Below, piece by piece: positions 18,355 through 25,998 of a stretch of DNA of 64,000 nt. A model generated the notes under the pieces. It was not told the DNA's origin. It worked only from the letters and a program-made list of their open reading frames with translations, and did not search any database. Within the stretch, counting starts at the first letter, position 1. Each line of letters opens with the position of its first letter. Source of the stretch: Cytophagales bacterium (GTDB lineage: Bacteria; Bacteroidota; Bacteroidia; Cytophagales; Bernardetiaceae); assembly GCA_004293815.1 (NCBI GenBank), contig RDZD01000008.1, positions 122,192-186,191 on the forward strand. Reading direction: 5' to 3'. The position numbers and the translations under genes were made by a program.

Positions 18355-20223
18355 TTAGTTTAAAAAAAGCATCTGAATAGCGTCGTTGTCTAAAAGAACA
18401 CAAATTTTCTGCCCGTCAGGACTATAGTTGGGCTGCTCACAAGCAAAAAGCTCGTCAATAATTTTATTCATTTCAAGAGGTAGAAGCACTTCGCCATGTT
18501 TTTTGGCTTGCCTTTTAGCCAAAGAGTGTGCTATTTGATACAAATAATCTGGTGCTACGTCTGGCGCATGAGGATTCTGGAACTGGTGCAGCAGGTGTTC
18601 TATCAGATCCGAAAATTGCTGAAGTTGTGCACATTCGGGTGGCACGGCCAAGACTCGTATTTGTTGATTTTGATCTACTTCTAGCTCAAAGCCTAAGTGT
18701 CTGAAAATATCAATGTTTTCGAGTAAGAGGGCAAGCTCAAAAGCTTGTAAATAAAGCTCTTGTGGGAATAGTAAGCGTTGGGAAACAGGGCTTTGGTTGA
18801 GGTGTTGCCGCAAATAACGCTCATACAAAATTCGGAAGTGTGCAGCGTGCTGATCTATTAGCAGCAGTCCGCTGGGCATTTTGCTAACAATGTAGGTCAA
18901 ATTAAGCTGAAAAATAGATACACTTTTTAAGCTCTCGCTCTGGTCTGTCTTTGTAAAATTGTCGTTGGCGCGGCTTTCCAGTCGGAGGTCGTCTTGTTCC
19001 ACTACTTCAGAAGAGCCTAAAAACAGGCTCAAATCTTCAGTAGCATCGGTCAGCCTGTCCATTTCTAGCTCTTTGTAAAGCTTTTCCCAGTTATTGGTGT
19101 TTATTTTACTCTTGGTATCCTTTGGGCTGTGAGAAATATCTTTAGAGCTTTGGTTGGTGTGTGCTTTGCTTGAGCCTTGAACAGGAAAGAACTGTGCTAA
19201 ATCTGGTTGATTGAAATCAAAGCTAGGCGCATGGGCATAAACTCCCAATGCACGCTTGACCGATGCCAAAACCAAGGCATAGAGCACCTTCTCATCTTCA
19301 AACTTTACCTCTGTTTTGGTGGGGTGTACGTTCACATCCACCATACTAAAAGGCAAATCAATAAAAAGCGCATAAAACGGGAAGAGTTCCTCTGCCATAA
19401 GCCCTTTGTAGGCCGCCATAACCGCATGATGTAAATATGGGTGCTTAATAAAGCGGTTATTCACAAAAAAAAACTGTTCCCCACGCATTTTTTTGGCAAT
19501 CTCGGGCTTGCCCACATAGCCTTTAATGTGATAGCTCTGAGCACTTTCTTCTAATGACACGATATTTTGGGCGTAATTTTTGCCCAAAATGCTTGTTATT
19601 CGCTTGGCAAGCTGTCCTGCTCCCAGTGTGTAAAGCTCTTGATCGTTGTGTATGAATCTGAAGCTAATGGCTGGATAAGCTAGCGAAACCCTCTGAAATT
19701 CTTCCACCAAGTGCTTTACTTCTACGGTATTGCCCTTGAGAAATTTTCGCCGCGCTGGAACGTTAAAAAATAAATTCTTGACTGAAATAGAGGTTCCTAA
19801 GGGTGCAGAAACATATTCTTGCTTTTTGAACTCAGAGGCTTCTATCCAAATTTTAGTACCTATCTCATCTTCTTGGCGGCGCGTTACCATTTCTACTTGG
19901 GCTACAGCCGCGATAGAGGGAAGGGCTTCACCTCTGAAACCAAAGGTTTGTATCGAGAACAAATCATCAGGCTCTTTTATTTTTGAGGTGGCATGTCGCT
20001 CAAAGCTCAAACGGGCATCGGTATCAGACATGCCCTTGCCGTCGTCTATCACCTGAATAAGGATTTTGCCTGCATCTTTGATAATGACGGTGATATGAAG
20101 CGCGTTAGCATCTATGGCATTCTCTATCAATTCTTTGAGAACCGAAGAAGGACGCTGAACCACCTCGCCTGCCGCAATTTGGTTAGCCAAGGCATCTGGC
20201 AAGAGCCTAATGATGTCGTTCAT
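18355..20223 (-). CDS. mutL: DNA mismatch repair protein MutL
   Basis: 622 residues. The GHKL ATPase domain has ELIENAIDAN (catalytic Glu and Asn), DDGKGM, FGFRGEALPSIA and GTSISVKNLFFNVPARRKF, all intact. The C-terminal dimerisation domain carries DQHAAHFRILYE at residues 457-468, where the endonuclease consensus DQHA(X)2E(X)4E would have Glu at 463; here it is Phe. The later segment AKKHGEVLLP also departs from the usual CPHGRP. ATPase function looks normal, but nicking activity is doubtful. It is transcribed alone from its own promoter at 20252-20283. Confidence 0.95.
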   Translation of the reverse strand: MNDIIRLLPDALANQIAAGEVVQRPSSVLKELIENAIDANALHITVIIKDAGKILIQVIDDGKGMSDTDARLSFERHATSKIKEPDDLFSIQTFGFRGEALPSIAAVAQVEMVTRRQEDEIGTKIWIEASEFKKQEYVSAPLGTSISVKNLFFNVPARRKFLKGNTVEVKHLVEEFQRVSLAYPAISFRFIHNDQELYTLGAGQLAKRITSILGKNYAQNIVSLEESAQSYHIKGYVGKPEIAKKMRGEQFFFVNNRFIKHPYLHHAVMAAYKGLMAEELFPFYALFIDLPFSMVDVNVHPTKTEVKFEDEKVLYALVLASVKRALGVYAHAPSFDFNQPDLAQFFPVQGSSKAHTNQSSKDISHSPKDTKSKINTNNWEKLYKELEMDRLTDATEDLSLFLGSSEVVEQDDLRLESRANDNFTKTDQSESLKSVSIFQLNLTYIVSKMPSGLLLIDQHAAHFRILYERYLRQHLNQSPVSQRLLFPQELYLQAFELALLLENIDIFRHLGFELEVDQNQQIRVLAVPPECAQLQQFSDLIEHLLHQFQNPHAPDVAPDYLYQIAHSLAKRQAKKHGEVLLPLEMNKIIDELFACEQPNYSPDGQKICVLLDNDAIQMLFLN

Positions 20224-20251
20224 AAAGGAGTTTAATCGCTAAACATGTTTG

Positions 20252-20283
20252 CAAAAGTAACGGTTTTTATTTAAGAAGTCCAA
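20252..20283 (-). promoter_or_regulatory. Promoter of mutL
   Basis: On the minus strand TTG (20283-20281), 21-bp spacer, TACTTTTG (20259-20252). It forms a divergent region with the OmpH-like gene; the 383-bp gap 20224-20606 holds no convincing gene. Confidence 0.55.
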
Positions 20284-20537
20284 TTTTGATTTGAGGCATA
20301 TCCAGAAATTTAAGCTCAAATATTTAGTTCTAAAATAGGACATCACTAAAGTACAATTTGATTGAGCAAATCTTGCTTTACTGAACACTAGAAGGTTTTT
20401 TTGAGAATACAGATTGGTTGTTTTTGGAATGTCTTCAACCTATGACACTGGCTTACAACAGGCGAGATATAATTTATACTTTTTATAGAAAATTCAAAAG
20501 CAGAGAGCCTACAAAGTATCAAACAGAATATTTTTTA

Positions 20538-20545
20538 TACCTTTG
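20538..20545 (+). promoter_or_regulatory. -7 element of the OmpH-like lipoprotein gene
   Basis: TACCTTTG matches TAnnTTTG. I see no clear TTG about 20 bp upstream. It lies inside an upstream in-frame extension (from 20418), and so favours the ATG at 20607. Confidence 0.4.
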
Positions 20546-20606
20546 TGCTTTGTATAAAAAAACACTTGTTCCGAATAAAATTTTCTTACCTCTAATAATT
20601 CAAAAT

Positions 20607-21212
20607 ATGCGTCTGCATTCTGTTCTGATAGTTTTAGTGCTTGGGTTACTGGCTGCTTGCAATAACGCCAACAACTCGGATTCTGGCAGCAATAACACAG
20701 CTTCTGGTACCAGCAAAATCCCAAAAGGAGCTTTGGCTTATGTTAATACGGACTCTTTATTGTCGCAATATGATTACTATAAAGACCTTAAGGATGACTT
20801 TATGGCTAAAAAAGAGCAAGCAGAAGCGCAATTATTGGAGCGTCGCAAGCAATTTGGAGCTACCTATCAAAGCGTGGATAAGCGCGCAAAAGCAGGTTTG
20901 CTTTCTCAAAAGGACATAGAAGCCGCTCAAGCTGACTTGCAAAGCAAAGAACAAGACATCTTACGCTATGAGCAAGACCTCACGGCTGGTTTTATGGAGC
21001 AAGAACGCATGATTAATGACAGCATTTATAAGGCCATCACTTCATACATTGATCAGTACAACAAAACCAAGGGTTATCAGATGATTTTTGGCTATCAGGC
21101 TGGTGTGGGAATTCTTTATGCCGACAAAAGTATGGACATTACCCCAGAAATTCTCAAAGGCATTAACGAAGAGTACAAAAAGAAAAAAGGCAACAGCTCA
21201 ACAACCAAATAG
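20607..21212 (+). CDS. OmpH/Skp-like periplasmic lipoprotein
   Basis: 201 residues with a lipoprotein signal (VLGLLAAC, lipidated Cys18), a short Asn/Ser-rich linker, then GALAYVNTDSLLSQYDYYKDL. That strand, followed by a long charged coiled-coil helix (about 60-145) and a return strand (MIFGYQAGVGILYADKSMDIT), is the OmpH/Skp fold, trimeric chaperones that carry unfolded outer-membrane proteins across the periplasm. Lipid anchoring differs from soluble E. coli Skp but occurs in Bacteroidota. An upstream in-frame extension of 63 codons lacks a signal sequence. Confidence 0.85.
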   Translation: MRLHSVLIVLVLGLLAACNNANNSDSGSNNTASGTSKIPKGALAYVNTDSLLSQYDYYKDLKDDFMAKKEQAEAQLLERRKQFGATYQSVDKRAKAGLLSQKDIEAAQADLQSKEQDILRYEQDLTAGFMEQERMINDSIYKAITSYIDQYNKTKGYQMIFGYQAGVGILYADKSMDITPEILKGINEEYKKKKGNSSTTK

Positions 21213-21225
21213 TTTTTTTGAAATG

Positions 21226-21292
21226 GCATAATCGCAGATAATGCTCTAGCTGGGTTCTCATGGCCTTTGCTGGGTTCTATTTGCGATTATGC
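21226..21292 (+). terminator. Large hairpin with a direct repeat in its loop
   Basis: Stem GCATAATCGCAGATA (21226-21240) with TATTTGCGATTATGC (21278-21292), 15 bp with one mismatch. The 37-nt loop contains GCTGGGTTCT twice (21249-21258 and 21269-21278). It follows the OmpH-like gene by 13 nt and probably ends its transcript, although the loop is long for an intrinsic terminator and only ATTTTAAAAT follows. Confidence 0.55.
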
Positions 21293-21332
21293 ATTTTAAA
21301 ATATTAGCCTTGGGCAATAAATTTAAAATTTT

Positions 21333-21367
21333 TTTGCCTAACTATTCAAAAACATTGCTTACCTTTG
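21333..21367 (+). promoter_or_regulatory. Promoter and long leader of the DEAD-box helicase gene
   Basis: TTTG (21333-21336), 23-bp spacer, TACCTTTG (21360-21367). Transcription from about 21374 gives a leader of some 135 nt before ATG 21510. The leader has a G-rich/C-rich stretch (AGGGGG near 21440 and GGTCCCTCT near 21459) that can pair. Confidence 0.55.
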
Positions 21368-21509
21368 CACTGCAAAAAAATAAGGGATTGATTTGCAGCC
21401 TATTCTCTCGCTTGACTTAACATTTATTTGGGTTTTTTAGGGGGCACGGGTTATATGGTCCCTCTGAACGGTCAAATTTTTCAATAAGTTTTAAATTAAG
21501 CAAAAAGAC

Positions 21510-23144
21510 ATGGAAGTAATGTCCTTTAATGACATTGTGCTCTCGGAATCAACCCGACTTGCACTCCAAGATTTGGGTTTTGAAACCCCTACTCCAATAC
21601 AAGCCGAAGCCATTCCCGTGGCACTAGAAGGCCGCGATATCATAGGCCAAGCTCAAACCGGTACAGGTAAGACTTTTGCCTTTGGTATCCCTATCATTGA
21701 ACAGATAGATCCTGAAAATAAGAGTCCGCAGGCAATTGTGGTATGTCCTACGCGTGAGCTGGCCATGCAAATTACCGAAGAATTCAAAAAGCTTCTCAAG
21801 CACACCAAGGGCGTGCACGTAGTAACGGTTTATGGTGGCGACTCTATCACCAATCAAATAAAAGCCCTCAAACGAGGCGTACAGATTGTGGTGGGTACAC
21901 CAGGCCGAATTTTAGACCACCTAAGCCGACGTACTCTTCAAACCGACAACATGAGCATGGTGGTGTTGGATGAGGCTGATGAGATGCTCAATATGGGTTT
22001 TTTAGAGGATATCGAAAGTATTCTTTCAGAGTTGCCCGAGGAGCGTCAAACCTTGCTTTTTTCGGCTACGATGTCAGAGCAAATTTTGACCATTACACGC
22101 AAGTTTCAACATAAGCCGCACCAAATAAGAATAGCCCGCAGCGAAACGGCTTTGCTCATCAAACAGCTTTCTTTTGCCATGAAGCCTCAACATAAGATGG
22201 AGGCACTTTGCAGACTTTCTGAATACAACGAAGTTAAAATGGCTCTAGTCTTCTGTAATACCCGACTCAAGGTAAACGAAGTGGTGGAAGACCTCCAGCG
22301 TCGCGGACTTACAGCCGAGGGGTTACACGGAGAAATGAGACAAGCGGTGCGTTCTTCGGTTATGAATCGTTTTCGTACAGGTGGGATCACTTTTTTAGTG
22401 GCTACCGATGTGGCGGCTCGCGGTATTGACGTGGACGGCGTAGATGCGGTTTTCAACTTTGACGTACCTTTAGATCCTGAATATTATGTGCACCGTATCG
22501 GCAGAACTGGCCGTGCAGGACGAAGTGGTATTTCTTTCACGTTTGTGGTGGGACGCGACAACTCAGCTTTACGCGATATCGAGCGTTATACAAAATCTAC
22601 CATAGAAAAGGGCAGAATTCCAAGAGAAAACGAAATCCAAGAAGTTAGGCGCAAACAATTTGTAAACAAAATTATAGAAGAAGTTTCAAAAGGTGAAAGT
22701 CCTTATTATAACGAGCTCTTGGAACAGCTAGTTATTGATGGCTTAGAACCACAGCAAGTAGCCACGGCTATTATGCGCTTGCATTTTGGCGAACCTAAAA
22801 GCAGCTCTTCGCAAGATATAGACTTTGGCGATGATTATCAAGGACCAGGCGGTATGAACAAGCAAAAAAAGCATCAGACTGCGCCACAGGCCAATATGGT
22901 TCGTATTTTTATTGACCTTGGTAAAAACCAACGTGTTAGCAAAGGGGATATTTTGGGTGCTTTTGCTGGTGAAACTGGCCTTAGTGGCAAAGCTTTTGGC
23001 AATATTGATATTTTTGCACGTCACTCCTACATTGAAGTGCCCGAAAGTGAAAGCAAAAAGATTATGCGCTTGATGTCTAAAAGCAAAATTAAAGGTAAAA
23101 AATTCTCAGTAAGAGTAGACAGAGAGCATAGCTTAGAGTACTAA
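21510..23144 (+). CDS. DEAD-box RNA helicase with DbpA-type RNA-binding domain
   Basis: 544 residues. The helicase core is complete: Q motif (FETPTPIQ), Walker A AQTGTGKT (48-55), PTRELA, TPGR, DEAD (154-157), SAT, then HRIGRTGRAG in the second RecA domain. The last 75 residues (MVRIFIDLGKNQRVSKGDI to KGKKFSVRVDRE) form a DbpA/CsdA-like RNA-binding domain, used in ribosome assembly and cold adaptation. The long leader would fit temperature or RNA-level control. ATG 21519 (MSFNDI) is an alternative start. hemY begins 7 nt after the stop and is probably co-transcribed. Confidence 0.93.
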   Translation: MEVMSFNDIVLSESTRLALQDLGFETPTPIQAEAIPVALEGRDIIGQAQTGTGKTFAFGIPIIEQIDPENKSPQAIVVCPTRELAMQITEEFKKLLKHTKGVHVVTVYGGDSITNQIKALKRGVQIVVGTPGRILDHLSRRTLQTDNMSMVVLDEADEMLNMGFLEDIESILSELPEERQTLLFSATMSEQILTITRKFQHKPHQIRIARSETALLIKQLSFAMKPQHKMEALCRLSEYNEVKMALVFCNTRLKVNEVVEDLQRRGLTAEGLHGEMRQAVRSSVMNRFRTGGITFLVATDVAARGIDVDGVDAVFNFDVPLDPEYYVHRIGRTGRAGRSGISFTFVVGRDNSALRDIERYTKSTIEKGRIPRENEIQEVRRKQFVNKIIEEVSKGESPYYNELLEQLVIDGLEPQQVATAIMRLHFGEPKSSSSQDIDFGDDYQGPGGMNKQKKHQTAPQANMVRIFIDLGKNQRVSKGDILGAFAGETGLSGKAFGNIDIFARHSYIEVPESESKKIMRLMSKSKIKGKKFSVRVDREHSLEY

Positions 23145-23151
23145 ACGCTTT

Positions 23152-24447
23152 ATGGGGTCGGTCATTGTCATCGGTGCTGGTATTAGTGGTCTTTCTGCGG
23201 CGTATGCTTTGCAGCAGAAAGGCCATAAAGTGCTAGTTTTGGAAAGCTCTCAGAAGGCTGGTGGTTTGATTCAGACACTTTACAAAGATGATTTTAGGCT
23301 TGAACTTGGACCGAACTCTATTCTGGCAAGTGCTGAGCTTGTTCAATGGTTAGAAGGCTTGGGCCTAATGACTGAGGCAGAAGAGGCTTCTCCTGTTAGC
23401 AAAGACCGCTTCATTTACCGAAACGGACAAGTGCGTGCTCTGCCTTCCAACCCTTTAGACCTGCTCAAAAACGATTTTTTTTCATTTAAGACCAAGCTTT
23501 TGCTGGCGAGAGAGCCTTTTCGTAAGGCCGAGAATATTCCAAATGAAACCATCAGCGAGTTTTTTTTAAGACGCTTCAATCAAGAAGTGTTGGATTACGC
23601 TGTTAGACCCTTTGTTGGGGGTATTTATGCGGGCAATCCCGATAAATTGCTGCTCAAGTATAATTTCCCGGCCTTAGTGGAGATGGAGCAAAAGCACGGT
23701 TCTATTATCAAAGGTTTAGCCAAAACTAGTGCTTTGGCGCGTCGCCGATCATTTAATTTTAAAAATGGTATGGCTGCACTGCCTCAGGCTTTGGCTAAGC
23801 AACTTGATATCCGTTTTGATAGTCCTGTGCTTGCTATAAGCGGTGAACGCGGGGCGTGGCGCGTACACACACAGGAACAGATTTGGGAGACTCAAAAGAT
23901 TGTTTTAGCTAGCCCTGCCAAAGCTGTAGCCTCTTTTTTGCCGCCAGAATTGGCCGTTTTAACCGCTGAGCTTAGTCGCGTACCTTACGCTGCCATGCAT
24001 GTGGTGCATACTGCTTTCAAAAAGTCTGCGTTTAAGGCATTGCCATCGGGCTTCGGTGTTTTGCACCCAGCCTGTGAAAAACAGTTCTCGTCGGGCAATA
24101 TCTGGACAAGTTCGGTTTTTCCACACTCAGCCCCCAGCGAGTTGGTATTGTTCACTAGTTTTGTGGGCGGTATGCAGCAGCCTGAACGGACTTTGTTGAG
24201 TGCAGAAGCGATCAAGCAAGGCGTGAGCAGCGAATTGGAACAACATTACCAGCCTCGAGAAGCCCCTCTGTGGCAAAACCATGTCTTCTGGCCCGAAGCT
24301 ATTCCGCAATACACCAGCCAAATGCAGGAATTAGAAATTGCTGTCCAAAAAATTCAAGAGGCAGGTTTGCTGATATGCACCAACTGGTATGGCGGCTCGT
24401 CTTTGTTTGACTGCATCACCAAAGGCATTGAATTGGCCAAAAAATAA
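23152..24447 (+). CDS. hemY: Protoporphyrinogen oxidase
   Basis: Oxidises protoporphyrinogen IX (or coproporphyrinogen III in some lineages) in haem synthesis, using FAD. 431 residues. The N-terminal dinucleotide motif VIVIGAGISGLSAAYAL and LESSQKAGGLIQT bind FAD; DYAVRPFVGGIYAGNPDKLL is the PPOX signature, and the C-terminal NWYGGSSLFDCI completes the FAD site. It lies 7 nt after the helicase gene; no other haem gene is near. Confidence 0.93.
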   Translation: MGSVIVIGAGISGLSAAYALQQKGHKVLVLESSQKAGGLIQTLYKDDFRLELGPNSILASAELVQWLEGLGLMTEAEEASPVSKDRFIYRNGQVRALPSNPLDLLKNDFFSFKTKLLLAREPFRKAENIPNETISEFFLRRFNQEVLDYAVRPFVGGIYAGNPDKLLLKYNFPALVEMEQKHGSIIKGLAKTSALARRRSFNFKNGMAALPQALAKQLDIRFDSPVLAISGERGAWRVHTQEQIWETQKIVLASPAKAVASFLPPELAVLTAELSRVPYAAMHVVHTAFKKSAFKALPSGFGVLHPACEKQFSSGNIWTSSVFPHSAPSELVLFTSFVGGMQQPERTLLSAEAIKQGVSSELEQHYQPREAPLWQNHVFWPEAIPQYTSQMQELEIAVQKIQEAGLLICTNWYGGSSLFDCITKGIELAKK

Positions 24448-24687
24448 TCAAAACCCCATAAGTTTTAGGGTAGTTCTTTTGATTCTGTACACGTTGTAAC
24501 TGTAGCGGCTAGTCAGTCAAAAAAGGATAAATACAGGCTTTGGGGCGTATTCTTAATTTTTTATCAAAAAAAATTGGAAAATTTATCAAAAAAAGTGTTA
24601 AAAAATTTGTTTACTTTTACTTTTATGCGTGCTTTATTTAGAAGTACTTTTATCTGTTCATTTACACCTTTTAATTGATATTGCACC

Positions 24688-24978
24688 ATGAAAAGTTTTT
24701 TGATTTTTATTGCTCTCTTTTCTCTTTTGAATGTGAGCAATCTTTTTGCCAATGACGCTCTGAAGTCTGAGACTTCGCATGACGTAGAAATCTCGGCGAA
24801 TGCCGTTTTTATAACAGCTAAACCTCTTAGATGCACACTGACTGTCCTTATGGGTGCCCAATGTCCTGACGGCAGGTCGGTGGTGAGAGTGGTTACTGCT
24901 ACAGGTCCTGATTGTGCGACTGCTGCCTCTATATTACATGCGATTAACGATCACTTGTGTGATATTTTTGTTCCCTAA
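24688..24978 (+). CDS. Small secreted protein with four cysteines, unknown
   Basis: 96 residues with a signal peptide (KSFLIFIALFSLLNVSNLFA, cleavage after Ala21). The mature part of about 75 residues has four cysteines (49, 59, 76, 91), enough for two disulfides, and no motif I know. The upstream 240 bp is AT-rich, with ACTTTTACTTTTATG near 24611 as a weak promoter-like run. A MITE-like inverted repeat lies 28 bp after the stop. Its small size, isolation and secretion suggest an accessory gene. Confidence 0.65.
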   Translation: MKSFLIFIALFSLLNVSNLFANDALKSETSHDVEISANAVFITAKPLRCTLTVLMGAQCPDGRSVVRVVTATGPDCATAASILHAINDHLCDIFVP

Positions 24979-25006
24979 TCTATCTAATAATTAAGTTTTT
25001 AACAAT

Positions 25007-25124
25007 TGAGACCGTCTAAAAAGTCAAGTGATGGAGAATTATAGTGGTTGACATGAAATCTATGACAAACATATAGGTATCTAGTTACTCAAATAGGATA
25101 TTCACTACTTTTTAGACAGTCTCA
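25007..25124. mobile_element. 118-bp MITE-like element (inverted termini, no ORF)
   Basis: Terminal inverted repeats of 18 bp with one mismatch: TGAGACCGTCTAAAAAGT (25007-25024) and ACTTTTTAGACAGTCTCA (25107-25124), with further imperfect pairing inward (AGTGA with TCACT). The interior has no coding frame. The arrangement resembles a non-autonomous derivative of an insertion sequence. No target-site duplication is evident, so a very large regulatory or terminator hairpin is the alternative. No second copy of these termini was seen in the window. Confidence 0.5.
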
Positions 25125-25168
25125 GTCTTTTTGTCATTTTTTACTTACATGTTTAATTCAAAGAACCT

Positions 25169-25978
25169 ATGAGATATTCGGTGTTTGTATGCTTGTTTTT
25201 TTTGGGCATTGTTGCTACAGTTTGTGCTCAGACCTCTGGGCGGGTTCGATACCAATACGTTCAAAATACTTATCATGACAAAAAGAAATGTCCACTACCA
25301 TCAATACGCTATTACAATTTATATTTTAAGGGGTCCCAAACCGCATTTAGGTCAGAAGACAGCGCTTGGGTGGCTCATGTTCCAGAAAGCGGCATTCAGG
25401 AAGCTAAGCCAATAAAAGCACGTGAATGTACTATTTTGTTGCAAACAGAACTTAAAAGCAATGTGCTCATACATACGGAATTTAATGTTAAATTCGGCGT
25501 GCAGACCTCTGAACCTTTACCCAAACAGGCATGGCAAATTGGCAATGAAAGTCGCCAAATAGGTAGTTTTGTTTGTCAAAAAGCTACGACCGAATTTAGG
25601 GGACGACAGTATACTGCTTGGTTTGCGCCAGCTATTCCCTTGCCTTTTGGCCCTTGGAAGCTAAATGGTTTGCCTGGTCTTATCTTAGAAGCTTACGACG
25701 AGAACCGCGAGGTGCAATACCTTTTTGCAGAGATAGAAAGCCCTTTTGAAGTAAAAAATGAGCACCTTGAGCATGATATTAACAAGAAAGCACTTCAATT
25801 TGGCTTTAAGGAATTGCCTTTTGAGGAGTATAAAGACCACTCTTTGCATTTTTTTGACTATTATGCGACCAATAGTTTAATTGAATCTATCGCAGCAAGC
25901 GATCCTAGGTTTAAAGACTCAAGTGTCCAGGTGGGTTACCTCGACACAGAAGCACCCGTAGAGCTGGTTTTTGAATAG
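25169..25978 (+). CDS. GLPGLI family secreted protein
   Basis: 269 residues with a signal peptide ending VCAQ (residue 21). The diagnostic motif is present as GPWKLNGLPGLILEAYD, and the region before it (WFAPAIPLPFGP) is also typical. The family is confined largely to Bacteroidota and has no known biochemical role; members often sit directly before a TonB-linked outer-membrane protein, as here with a 20-bp gap. It is probably periplasmic or surface exposed and works with that neighbour. Confidence 0.9.
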   Translation: MRYSVFVCLFFLGIVATVCAQTSGRVRYQYVQNTYHDKKKCPLPSIRYYNLYFKGSQTAFRSEDSAWVAHVPESGIQEAKPIKARECTILLQTELKSNVLIHTEFNVKFGVQTSEPLPKQAWQIGNESRQIGSFVCQKATTEFRGRQYTAWFAPAIPLPFGPWKLNGLPGLILEAYDENREVQYLFAEIESPFEVKNEHLEHDINKKALQFGFKELPFEEYKDHSLHFFDYYATNSLIESIAASDPRFKDSSVQVGYLDTEAPVELVFE

Positions 25979-25998
25979 AACAGCCCGAGTGGCCTTGT

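Noticed and set aside
20418..20606. 63-codon upstream extension of the OmpH-like gene
   Set aside because: It would bury the lipoprotein signal and it contains the likely -7 promoter element.
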